Shown here in pieces: positions 24,801-33,964 of a stretch of DNA of 40,538 bases. How positions within the stretch are numbered: the first letter of the stretch is position 1; each line of letters starts with the position of its first letter. A program made the translations under genes and the position numbers. The DNA is from Nemertoderma westbladi (taxonomy: Eukaryota; Xenacoelomorpha; Nemertodermatida; Nemertodermatidae), in assembly GCA_032718475.1 (NCBI GenBank), contig JAUCBJ010005324.1:1-40538 (forward strand), read 5' to 3'. The notes under the pieces were generated by a model. That model ran no database searches. It was not told the DNA's origin and saw only the letters and a program-made list of their open reading frames with translations.

Positions 24801-27100
24801 GTGGAAGGGTTTACTGTGGAAGATCACCCATGGTGGTGAACAGGCATTCCTTTAGGAAACAGAGTGGAAGGGTTTAATGTGGAAGATCACCCATGGTGGT
24901 GAACAGGCATTCCTTTAGGAAACAGCGTGGTAGGGTTTACTGTGGAAGATCACCCGTGGTGGTGAACAGGTATTCCTTTAGGAAACAGCGTGGTAGGGTT
25001 TACTGTGGAAGATCACCCATGGTGGTGAACAGGCATTCCTTTAGGAAACAGCGTGGTAGGGTTTACTGTGGAAGATCACCCATGGTGGTGAACAGGCATT
25101 CCTTTAGGAAACAGCGTGGTAGGGTTTACTGTGGAAGATCACCCATGGTGGTGAACAGGCATTCCTTTAGGAAACAGCGTGGTAGGGTTTACTGTGGAAG
25201 ATCACCCGTGGTGGTGAACAGGTATTCCTTTAGGAAACAGCGTGGTAGGGTTTACTGTGGAAGATCACCCATGGTGGTGAACAGGCATTCCTTTAGGAAA
25301 CAGCGTGGTAGGGTTTACTGTGGAAGATCACCCATGGTGGTGAACAGGCATTCCTTTAGGAAACAGCGTGGTAGGGTTTACTGTGGAAGATCACCCATGG
25401 TGGTGAACAGGCATTCCTTTGGGAAACCGAGTGGAAGGGTTTACTGTGGAAGATCACCCATGGTGGTGAACAGGCATTCCTTTAGGAAACAGCGTGGTAG
25501 GGTTTACTGTGGAAGATCACCCATGGTGGTGAACAGGCATTCCTTTGGGAAACAGAGTGGAAGGGTTTACTGTGGAAGATCACCCATGGTGGTGAACAGG
25601 CATTCCTTTAGGAAACAGCGTGGTAGGGTTTACTGTGGAAGATCACCCATGGTGGTGAACAGGCATTCCTTTAGGAAACAGAGTGGAATGGTTTACTGTG
25701 GAAGATCACCCATGGTGGTGAACAGGCATTCCTTTAGGAAACAGCGTGGTAGGGTTTACTGTGGAAGATCACCCATGGTGGTGAACAGGCATTCCTTTAG
25801 GAAACAGAGTGGAAGGGTTTAATGTGGAAGATCACCCATGGTGGTGAACAGGCATTCCTTTAGGAAACAGCGTGGTAGGGTTTACTGTGGAAGATCACCC
25901 GTGGTGGTGAACAGGTATTCCTTTAGGAAACAGCGTGGTAGGGTTTACTGTGGAAGATCACCCATGGTGGTGAACAGGCATTCCTTTAGGAAACAGCGTG
26001 GTAGGGTTTACTGTGGAAGATCACCCATGGTGGTGAACAGGCATTCCTTTAGGAAACAGCGTGGTAGGGTTTACTGTGGAAGATCACCCATGGTGGTGAA
26101 CAGGCATTCCTTTAGGAAACAGCGTGGTAGGGTTTACTGTGGAAGATCACCCGTGGTGGTGAACAGGTATTCCTTTAGGAAACAGCGTGGTAGGGTTTAC
26201 TGTGGAAGATCACCCATGGTGGTGAACAGGCATTCCTTTAGGAAACAGCGTGGTAGGGTTTACTGTGGAAGATCACCCATGGTGGTGAACAGGCATTCCT
26301 TTAGGAAACAGCGTGGTAGGGTTTACTGTGGAAGATCACCCATGGTGGTGAACAGGCATTCCTTTGGGAAACCGAGTGGAAGGGTTTACTGTGGAAGATC
26401 ACCCATGGTGGTGAACAGGCATTCCTTTAGGAAACAGCGTGGTAGGGTTTACTGTGGAAGATCACCCATGGTGGTGAACAGGCATTCCTTTGGGAAACAG
26501 AGTGGAAGGGTTTACTGTGGAAGATCACCCATGGTGGTGAACAGGCATTCCTTTAGGAAACAGCGTGGTAGGGTTTACTGTGGAAGATCACCCATGGTGG
26601 TGAACAGGCATTCCTTTAGGAAACAGAGTGGAATGGTTTACTGTGGAAGATCACCCATGGTGGTGAACAGGCATTCCTTTAGGAAACAGCGTGGTAGGGT
26701 TTACTGTGGAAGATCACCCATGGTGGTGAACAGGCATTCCTTTAGGAAACAGAGTGGAAGGGTTTACTGTGGAAGATCACCCATAGTGGTGAACAGGTAT
26801 TCCTTTAGGAAACAGAGTGGAAGGGTTTACTGTGGAAGATCACCCATGGTGGTGAACAGGCATTCCTTTAGGAAACAGAGTGGAAGGGTTTACTGTGGAA
26901 GATCACCCATAGTGGTGAACAGGTATTCCTTTAGGAAACAGAGTGGAAGGGTTTACTGTGGAAGATCACCCATGGTGGTGAACAGGCATTCCTTTAGGAA
27001 ACAGAGTGGAAGGGTTTACTGTGGAAGATCACCCATGGTGGTGAACAGGCATTCCTTTAGGAAACAGAGTGGAAGGGTTTACTGTGGAAGATCACCCATG
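21866..27100 (+). repeat. Satellite block D with 945-bp higher-order repeat
   Basis: Diagnostic variants are ATCACCCGTGGTGG, CAGCGTGGTAGG in most units, GGGTTTAATGTGG and CCTTTGGGAAAC. A 15-unit (945-bp) segment is tandemly duplicated, about 24842-25785 and 25787-26760. A related run starts at 23129, 1764 bp (28 units) before the first copy. From about 26771 the units revert towards the common form with ATCACCCATAGTGG variants. TAA stops from TTTAATG are amplified with the repeats. Confidence 0.88.
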
Positions 27101-27104
27101 GTGG

Positions 27105-27812
27105 TAAACAGGGATTCTTTAGGAAACAGAGTTGAAGGATTTACTGTGGAAGATTACCCATGGAGGTGAACAGGCATTGCTTTGTGAAACAGAGTGGAAG
27201 GATTTACTGTGGAAGATTACCCATGGAGGTGAACAGGCATTCTTTAGGAAACAGAGTTGAAGGATTTACTGTGGAAGATTACCCATGGAGGTGAACAGGC
27301 ATTGCTTTGTGAAACAGAGTGGAAGGATTTACTGTGGAAGATTACCCATGGAGGTGAACAGGCATTGCTTTGTGAAACAGAGTGGAAGGGTTTACTGTGG
27401 AAGATCACCCATGGTGGTGAACAGGCATTCTTTAGGAAACAGAGTTGAAGGATTTACTGTGGAAGATTACCCATGGAGGTGAACAGGCATTGCTTTGTGA
27501 AACAGAGTGGAAGGATTTACTGTGGAAGATTACCCATGGAGGTGAACAGGCATTGCTTTGTGAAACAGAGTGGAAGGGTTTACGGTGGAAGATCACCCAT
27601 AGTGGTGAACAGGCATTCCTTTAGGATAAAGAGTGGAAGAAGTGTTTATTGTGGAAGATCACTCATGGTTGTGAACAGGCATTCATTTAGGAAACAGAGT
27701 GGAAGGGTTTTTACTATAACAGACATTCCTTTAGGAAAAAGGGTGGAAGGGTTTAGTATGGAAGATCACCCATGGTGGTGAACAGGCATTCATTTAGGAA
27801 ACAGAGTGGAAG
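27105..27812 (+). repeat. Satellite block E, decayed right edge
   Basis: Units here contain GGATTTACTG, GATTACCCATGGAGG and GCATTGCTTTGTGAAAC, alternating with shortened GCATTCTTTAGG units, in a small composite repeat near 27110-27480. From about 27590 the units become strongly divergent with insertions and deletions (GGATAAAGAG, AGAAGTGTTTATTG, TTTTTACTATAACAG). This contrasts with the clean left edge. Confidence 0.85.
27689..27812 (+). repeat. 124-bp direct duplication, left copy
   Basis: This satellite-derived stretch ends exactly at the left end of the retrotransposon. The same 124 bases recur at 29297-29420 at its right end, with only two differences (CATTCATTT against CATTCCTTT, and GAGTGGAAG against GAGTAGAAG). 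The unusual shared TTTTTACTATAACAG and AAAAAGGGTGG variants show that it is the same original stretch and not merely two ordinary satellite units. Confidence 0.9.
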
Positions 27813-28759
27813 TACCTGAGTGTTTAAAGCTCATCTATCCCATCATAGTAGACATGTACCGTACAACAAGAGTCCCACAAGAAATGAAAACAAATAAGTT
27901 GGTGCCAGTTCCCAAGAAGGGCAACCTAACACTCTATGGTTCTTTTCGGGGAATCTCATTGATCTCGATTGCTGCAAAGCTATACAATAGAATTCTATTA
28001 AATCGCATCAGGGATCCCATAGAGAGACTGCTCCGTGGAAATCAGAATGGGTTCCGTAAAGGTCGTGGGACCATGGAGCCCATTTTGGCACTTAGAAGGA
28101 TAATTGAAGAGTTATCAAAAAAGAAAGACAGGCGTCTGGCTGTTATCTTTGTTGACTTCTTCAAGGCCTTTGATTCAGTCTCTCGCTCACGTATGTTCAG
28201 CATACTTTCATTATATGGGATTCCTGATGAAATTTTTGCAGCAATCAGATCAGTATACGATGGTTCGACAACATTTGTGTCTACTGTTGACGGTGACACA
28301 GAACCATTTGAAGTGTTATGGGGCGTCCTCCAGGGAGACACACTTGCACCATTCTTATTCATAATTGTTGTTGACTATGTTCTATGCATGTCCTTAGATC
28401 ATCATAATGATGATGGGGTGATGATAACTCCACCTACTGGCTCCAGAAGTCGAGGAAATCCTGCCAAGTACCTAACTGATCTAGACTTTGCTGATGACTT
28501 AGGAGTACTCTCAGAATCACTAGAGGGAGCCCAACGGCTCCTCAGCTCATTAGAACATGCTGCTTCTAGTATTGGTCTTTTTATTAACTCCAGAAAGACC
28601 AAAATTTTTACAGTTAACTTTGAAAGTCCTCAGCAAGTCTCTGATCGGATGAGCATAAGCTCAATAGATGGTATGCTTGAGCATGTTACCTGGGATCATG
28701 GATCCGGAAGTCAGGTGAGGACCTTCGAATACGTAAGGGAAAGGCATGGGCAGCCTTGA
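27813..28759 (+). pseudogene. Reverse transcriptase domain fragment (LINE ORF2)
   Basis: This open frame of about 317 codons begins inside the preceding satellite unit and enters the element at 27813. Reverse transcriptase motifs appear in order: PVPKKG near residue 35, NGFRKGRG near 81, motif A with IFVDFFKAFDS near 114-123 (catalytic D117), motif B with GVLQGDTLAPFLF near 173-185, and motif C with LDFADD near 226-231. NSRKTK follows as in motif D/E regions. The active-site aspartates are intact, but there is no natural start codon and no endonuclease. The frame is lost between about 28640 and 28683, after which this reading frame is nonsense to its stop at 28759. It is a dead copy. Confidence 0.9.
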
Positions 28760-29214
28760 ATAGGCTTTCCAGGATTTGGAAGTCACCGAGAATTAATCGG
28801 AAACTTAAGGTCCGGTTATTTAGAGCAGCAGTAGTTCCAGTACTCCTCTATGGAAGTCCATGCTGGGCTCTAACTGCTGAGGACACCAAATCTCTGGACG
28901 GCACATTCACAAGAATGCTACGCCGGGTTCATTGTGTCAAGTTCAATGCACACATCTCCAACCAGACACTATATAACATTGGAGGTGTCTCATTGGTTCC
29001 CCCAAGATTGACACTAGAACAAAATCGCCTCCGCTTTGCAGGACATTGCTTTCGCCGTGAGGACCAGCCAGTGCATAATCTTGTACTTTGGCAGTCTCAT
29101 GGAGTGAATAAGCATGGTGGACAGCCCATGACTTTCTTGAGACGCATCTTAAAGGACACTGGCCTTGAAGATGCGGATGATCTAGCAAATGTCATGGGTG
29201 ATAGGGAGTTGTGA
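28684..29214 (+). pseudogene. LINE ORF2 C-terminal part, shifted frame
   Basis: This is the continuation of the reverse transcriptase protein in another frame. Similarity to the family resumes at a YLGSWI motif near 28684, runs through KAWAALNRLSRIWKS, LLYGSPCWALT, a LDGTFTRMLRR segment and FAGHCFRR, and ends with KDTGLEDADDL and a TGA at 29212-29214. This thumb and C-terminal region is characteristic of RTE-like invertebrate LINE proteins. The single frameshift separating it from the upstream domain shows that the copy cannot make a full protein by conventional translation. A programmed frameshift is unlikely because no slippery site is obvious. Confidence 0.88.
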
Positions 29215-29296
29215 CGGTGCAATTTTGTCGATAAGCCGGCACAGCATTCTTAAAAATGCAGCTGCAATGCAGCATGCCGATTCTAGTAGTAGTAGT

Positions 29297-29420
29297 AGGA
29301 AACAGAGTGGAAGGGTTTTTACTATAACAGACATTCCTTTAGGAAAAAGGGTGGAAGGGTTTAGTATGGAAGATCACCCATGGTGGTGAACAGGCATTCC
29401 TTTAGGAAACAGAGTAGAAG
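29297..29420 (+). repeat. 124-bp direct duplication, right copy
   Basis: This is the right-hand partner of 27689-27812, starting immediately after the (TAG)n tail. It continues seamlessly into further satellite sequence, as expected if a single 124-bp stretch was duplicated when the retrotransposon inserted. Confidence 0.9.
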
Positions 29421-29587
29421 GGTTTATTGTGGAAGATCACCCATGGTGGTGAACAGGTATTCATTTAGGAAACAAAGTTGTAGAGTTTACTGTGGAAGAT
29501 CACCCATGGTGGTGAACAGGCATTACTTTAGGAAACAGAATGGAAGGGTTTACTGTGGAAGATCATCCATTGTGGTGAACAGGCATT
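29297..29587 (+). repeat. Satellite remnant right of the LINE
   Basis: About four and a half divergent 63-bp units lie here, with private changes such as GAGTAGAAGGGTTTATTG, CAAAGTTGTAGAG, GGCATTACTTTAGG and ATCATCCATTGTGG. This is the true right end of the satellite. The transition to unique sequence is at about 29587 (GGCATTTCTTGGC). Confidence 0.9.
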
Positions 29588-29951
29588 TCTTGGCTTAATG
29601 CGCCTAAAAAGATACATCAATTCATTTTACGATTTTTTAAATATAGGTCGATTTGATAAATTGATTTTGATTAAAATGATTGATAGGGAAGCCGAAGGAT
29701 AGTTAAACAGAACAATAACACTCTAGAATGCGTAGCTGTAGCGACCTATATATACATAGCTATCTATATATTATAGTATATATCAGGCAGCGGGCGGAAT
29801 ACCGGTGGAACGCCCAAATTTTGCACACCGACAACCGACATAGGCCATGTATGTAATCTGATCATATCATACCATCCCTTTATTATTTATAATTTGGCTA
29901 TCTGAACTATTATTTTTAGGGGGGTGGGAACTGGACGCCATTCAAATATTG
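29588..29951. other. Non-genic stretch right of satellite
   Basis: AT-rich unique sequence with TATATA-rich runs near 29745-29785. I see no gene, RNA or clear element. Confidence 0.5.
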
Positions 29952-30165
29952 GCGAATTAATATCCCTCCTCATTGTTAAATTCTTAATTTAGGGAAAGGA
30001 GCAGGTTACAGTGGCACGTTAATTTAACCAAAACAATAAACAAATCACAACAGAACAGGTTACAGTTTTATTTTTGAGAGAAATCAACTGTTATTTGCGT
30101 CGAATTTCCCCTGGAGAGGGATGAATTTTAATTGCGTCCAATTTCCCTCCCTATCTGATTATTTT
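29952..30165 (+). repeat. Dispersed repeat, copy B (right of satellite)
   Basis: This is the direct-orientation partner of 3967-4215. It shares GGCGAATTAATATC, GCAGGTTACAGTGGCACG, AACCAAAACAATAAAC, AGGTTACAGTTTTATTTTTG and GAGAGGGATGAAT. It lacks the internal hairpin of copy A. Confidence 0.75.
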
Positions 30166-30770
30166 ATACAGTAGGCCTATGATATATTAAAACTTCCCTT
30201 ATAACCCTGTTGCAGAGATTTCCAGGAAAACATCTGTGCAGTAAAGATAAATTAATATATAATAAATATAGTTATAAAAATATAAATGTTTATTAACCGC
30301 TAAGTTATCAATCCAATGACGTGAAAAACGCACAAGCTTTCTTTGTGTGCGAAGTCAAGACAAAGCAAGTTCCAAGGAAATGAGACAGATGTTGGGAACA
30401 TATGGTACAGCACAACGCGCAACCATTGTGTGATTATTATATGGGACCGCTGCGGTATAGCCTAGTTGCGTAGGCTATGGATGTCCTAGTTTACGAGACC
30501 TGTATAGCTATCTGTGCAACAAGGAATGACACATATAGCCTTGTCGGTAGTAACTGGGAAGTTATTACGCTAAGATATCAGCCTACCATTGCATTACTCA
30601 CAAACGCATTTCCATATTGCAATTATGAATACAATAGTTTAAACCCTATTTGTCGTTATAATTTTACAGTAAACCGGCACGATTAAAAGGCATATTAGCT
30701 GTGCCGATATAGTTAAAATGTTATATGTTATGTTACATGTTATATGAATGAATATTTTTACACATTGCAG
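30166..30770. other. Upstream region of the KIND gene
   Basis: This stretch should contain the promoter and any non-coding first exon of the KIND gene. The first visible splice acceptor (ACACATTGCAG, ending 30770) implies an upstream 5' untranslated exon, but I cannot place its donor or the promoter. The open frame at 30477-30686 has no recognisable domain. Confidence 0.4.
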
Positions 30771-30810
30771 TGGTAATTAATTGTCAATTTATAATTATAA
30801 AACTGTAGCT

Positions 30811-30958
30811 ATGGACACTTCGATGGTCTTTAAAGCATCTCTTTGCGTTTCACTTCGTGACATCATCGACTACAGACGCGCGGCCCTCACAGAAGAAGAA
30901 TTGTGGTCTCTTTTGTATGCCAGTGCTACCAACATCGAGAGAATATGTCATTCTATAG
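30811..30958 (+). CDS. KIND-PDZ gene, exon 1 (KIND N-terminal part)
   Basis: This is the first coding exon of a plus-strand gene. The exon runs from an acceptor at 30770 (ACACATTGCAG) to a strong donor at 30959 (CTATAG/GTAAGT). The start is the ATG at 30811, because a TAA lies in frame at 30778-30780. It encodes 49 codons plus one base (phase 1). The segment VSLRDIIDYRRAALTEEEL followed by WSLLYASATNIERI matches the beginning of KIND domains, where a short N-terminal strand and the first helix carry an xLTEEELW-type motif. KIND is a non-catalytic kinase C-lobe fold known from PTPN13, FRMPD2, SPIRE and KNDC1 and used for protein-protein binding. The exact orthologue cannot be named from this window. 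Confidence 0.8.
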
Positions 30959-31156
30959 GTAAGTTGGTAAAACACTCGAAGCCTAAGGTCGTTGGCAGAG
31001 ACAGAATACTTCATCCCTCAACCTTCAACCATCAAGTGGTCAAGTATAACACATAAACACTACCATTTATTTGTGGGGAGATGTCACACAGAATATTTCA
31101 ATCTTCAACTTTCAAGCGATGGCATTACAATATACTATTAATTGTGCTTATATTAT

Positions 31157-31182
31157 ACTTTGGTACTTCTAAGTACCAAAGT
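31157..31182. repeat. Perfect 12-bp-stem hairpin in intron 1
   Basis: ACTTTGGTACTT, then CT, then AAGTACCAAAGT form a perfect inverted repeat with a two-base loop. It lies in intron 1 and no function is apparent. Confidence 0.85.
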
Positions 31183-31704
31183 GTACCTCGTATACTACTA
31201 TACACCTTACCAATAGGTTGCATGGTGTAGGTGCAGTTCATTTAGGTGCATTGCATGCGATCCACTTATATACTGTTATCAACTGAATTTTAGATAGTAA
31301 ATAATAATTTGACCTTTCACTAACGTTAGCAAGATAGCACGTTATTGTGTTAGGAGATGGATAAATTATCAGATTATAACTTAATGATGTTTCTCAAATA
31401 TATAAAGAAATAAAATTTTCACAAAATTATTTTTTAAAATATGTTTACCTCAAAATTTTTACAGTCTGTGTGACGGAGATGAAACTGCATCATAAGTTTT
31501 TAGGCGAAAAAAGTCCTTTGTCTACCTACAGTTTTTAAACAAATAAAACGCATATATAGCAACTTAATTATAATTTAAACAATATGCAAAAGAAGCTGGT
31601 ACGGAAACACAGCAATGTTGTGCGTTGCACCGGTTTACACTTGTTGAAATAATGTATTCATTCTACTTTATTTAAAATATATATTAGTACATTTTTTTCC
31701 ATAG

Positions 31705-31892
31705 ATTCTTCGGCCATGGGAACATCATGTGAGAACCTAGTTGTAACCCCTGACACTCTATTCGTATCCATATTTGCAACTACAACCTGCTCCCCTTATT
31801 CCTGTTTATCGTCTGAGAAGATGCTTTACACTTCCCCAGAAGTTAATGTAAATGCTTTGAATGATTCAGACAGGTGTTTTATTCAAATTAAG
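31705..31892 (+). CDS. KIND-PDZ gene, exon 2 (KIND middle part)
   Basis: The exon lies between an acceptor with a T-rich tract (TTTTTTTCCATAG, ending 31704) and a donor at 31893 (ATTAAG/GTTAGT). It is 188 bases. Joined to the one base left over from exon 1 it reads in frame and ends in phase 0. The product contains VVTPDTLFVS, corresponding to the strand pair that in kinases carries the catalytic and metal loops, and LYTSPEVNVNALND, corresponding to the kinase APE-motif region (TSPEV). The catalytic HRD and DFG residues are absent, as expected for KIND, which is not an active kinase. A GT inside the exon at GACAG/GTGTTT is rejected because it would throw exon 3 out of frame. Confidence 0.8.
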
Positions 31893-32729
31893 GTTAGTTC
31901 GATTACAAGTTTTCTCTATTTATTGTATAATTAGTAACATAATTTAATTCAAGTTGAATAAATAGTAATAATAAGTAGAATCGTGTAGAATATAGTTGTA
32001 GGAATACAACGCAGAACTGCCGCAGCCGCAGGGGATGCAAATGTAATAAATGATATTGTACAGCAGCTATTTATTGATTCCATAGATTATATTACATCGC
32101 ATTGATTATATTACATTATCCGTTTCATAATCTAGAACTTATATGATTGCAGTTATCGTTAGTCTATTCGTGTCACATCATCATTTGTTTTCTTAATTCG
32201 CAATTCAGAGAATCGATACACACTTTATTATTCTTATATTATTTTTGGTAAAATGTAGAAAATTATTACGATGTTCCTAAGGCAGATCCTAATACCATCA
32301 TGACCGACAGAAAACTTTTTGGAGCTCAGTGACTGTTTTGTCCCCGATACACAAAATTCGACTGAAGATAATGTGATGGTTGCAGGTAGATGTAATGCAG
32401 GTAGATTTTGCAGATGAAAATGAAAGCATGAATTCTACTAAAGCCTAGAATATAATTAAACAGTTATTTATCTGGACGAAAGAACAATTTTAAAGTTAAC
32501 TGCTAAAGTTTAACAATTCACCTTCTGAAAAGAGATATAAAGCCCATTTCGAGAAACTGTAAGGGTGCAATTTTATGCTTAATTACATTCAAACCAATGC
32601 AGAATATTGAAAGAATTCCCCTTCAAGTCTTCAAGATAGAGGCTATATCATCACATGAAAGTCTGAAAATCTGCAAGAGATGTGATCAATTCCGCTCGTT
32701 CCGTTCCCTACAACTTTGACGGATCTTGT

Positions 32730-33745
32730 TGAGACCCTTGTTTGGGAATCAGAATGGTTTAAGTAAAAGTAGAGGGACCTTGGAAACAATTCTGACTCTC
32801 AGAATGATCAATAAACTAATAAAGAGTTATATTTAAAGAAAGACAAGTAATTGGCAGCCAAGGTATTCCCCTCTGTATCACGGTGCTTCAGGTATATTGG
32901 TTTGCTTTCGAAATTATTGTTACTACCAAATCAATATTTAGATGAATTTATGACAATTTTTTCCACTTAAAATGCCAACACTGACTCATTTACAGTCCCA
33001 AGGGGTCTCATTCATGGGGGGAACATTAGCGCATTATGCCCATTAAGACTTTCTAATGTCGTTGATTCGGCTGCTAATGACATTTGTGTTCTTTCGTTTG
33101 CAGGTACTTCAGGAATAAACGATTTTTAGTTAGTTTGGAGGCAGGAGGCATTAATATGCATCCAATTTTATTTTTGTTTTTAATAGTAAGAAGAGCAAAC
33201 TTTTAACAGTATACATTGATTCAGATCAATCAGCAATTATTCAATAGAAGTAACAGTACTTCCCCGGATGGATCTGCAGTTGCAGGTCATTTTGATATTT
33301 TCTGCTATCTGTGGTCACAGATACAGTGTTCCGTTGAAAGTAAAGCATTGTCTTTCATCCATCAACTAGTTTTTCAGGATACATAAATCAGCCCAGTTGA
33401 CTATTTCCTCAATGGTGTGACTTTTGTGTGCTGTAGCAGAGCCTTTTTGTTGATCTTTGGCAGTGCTTAATGGGCTCTTACTGCTGACATTACCGGATGC
33501 CGGATGGTACTTATTCCAAGTATTTTTATACTTTATTTATTATACAGACACAAGGTGCATAAAATGTTGTATATGCCACATAGGTACAATTATGTTAACA
33601 CCTAATTGCCAAATTCAAGCTCTACCATGCTCTTTCGAGGAGGGTCGTATTGTTTACAAACTTGTGCTACGGAAACAAAGCTCTTGGAGTGAACAAACAT
33701 GGAGTCCAGTCAATAACTCACTCTCACATGGTGTTCAATGTGAAT
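32730..33745 (+). mobile_element. Decayed LINE relic in intron 2
   Basis: This sequence aligns patchily, in the same orientation, with the retrotransposon at 27813-29296. GGGAATCAGAATGG near 32743 and AGAGGGACCTTGG near 32771 match the NGFRKGRG-encoding region. An encoded NSKKSKLLTV near 33187 matches NSRKTKIFTV. A stretch at 33626-33705 (CATGCTCTTTCGAGGAGG, then TTGGAGTGAACAAACATGG) matches the C-terminal region. Many stops, deletions and possibly insertions separate the blocks, so it is far older than the copy in the satellite. The minor open frame at 33457-33753 is part of it and is not a gene. Confidence 0.75.
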
Positions 33746-33964
33746 GGACTTGAGAATATATCAGCGTGTATCGTCTCTGCCGGCATTGTACCATAGGGCA
33801 TGTAGGACATGTGAATATCTGGTCGTTGTATTGTTTGCGATGTATGATACAATATTTTATAATAATAATTATTCGTAGACACCACAAGAGGTAGTTAGAC
33901 TATTTGACTCTTTATTTCCTTGTTTTATTGTTATTTATTTTAATGTAAAAACATATTCCTTTAG

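Larger units (their letters stand above)
4729..27812 (+). repeat. 63-bp satellite array, about 360 copies
   Basis: The common unit is 63 bases, beginning AGGAAACAGAGTGGAAGGGT, continuing TTACTGTGGAAGATCACCCA, then TGGTGGTGAACAGGCATTCC and TTT. It repeats head to tail without spacers for 23 kb. By my count the unit has 18 A, 20 G, 10 C and 15 T, and no CpG in its commonest form. Because 63 is 21 codons, frames without a stop run for hundreds of codons on either strand; these are period artefacts. The array divides into blocks with diagnostic variants, listed separately. Unit-length exceptions are rare: small indels near 6053, 6126 and 6349, 66-bp marker units in block B, and shortened units after 27110. 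Confidence 0.98.
27813..29296 (+). mobile_element. 5'-truncated non-LTR retrotransposon (LINE) in satellite
   Basis: This is a 1.48-kb insertion of non-satellite sequence containing a reverse transcriptase coding region, a short 3' untranslated tail of about 80 bases and a terminal (TAG)5 microsatellite at 29284-29298. It has no long terminal repeats. The endonuclease domain expected upstream of the reverse transcriptase is missing, so the copy is 5'-truncated, the usual outcome of target-primed reverse transcription. The protein resembles the RTE-like endonuclease/reverse-transcriptase LINEs widespread in invertebrates, but the clade cannot be fixed by eye. The 124-bp duplication on both sides marks the insertion. 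Confidence 0.92.

Noticed and set aside
4721-27169. Dozens of open frames of 60-710 codons encoding a 21-residue repeat on both strands
   Set aside because: They follow from the 63-base period. They are broken by stops that are themselves duplicated, begin at internal repeat ATGs, lack unique domains, and vary mostly at amino-acid-changing positions.
4729-27812. CRISPR array
   Set aside because: The units are contiguous with no unique spacers, and the window is eukaryotic with no cas genes.
28042-28602. Minus-strand open frames inside the retrotransposon
   Set aside because: They are shadows of the reverse transcriptase frame, which carries the conserved motifs on the plus strand.
27813-29296. 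LTR retrotransposon or retrovirus-like element
   Set aside because: There are no long terminal repeats, protease, RNase H/integrase or envelope. The 3' microsatellite tail and motif spacing fit a non-LTR element.
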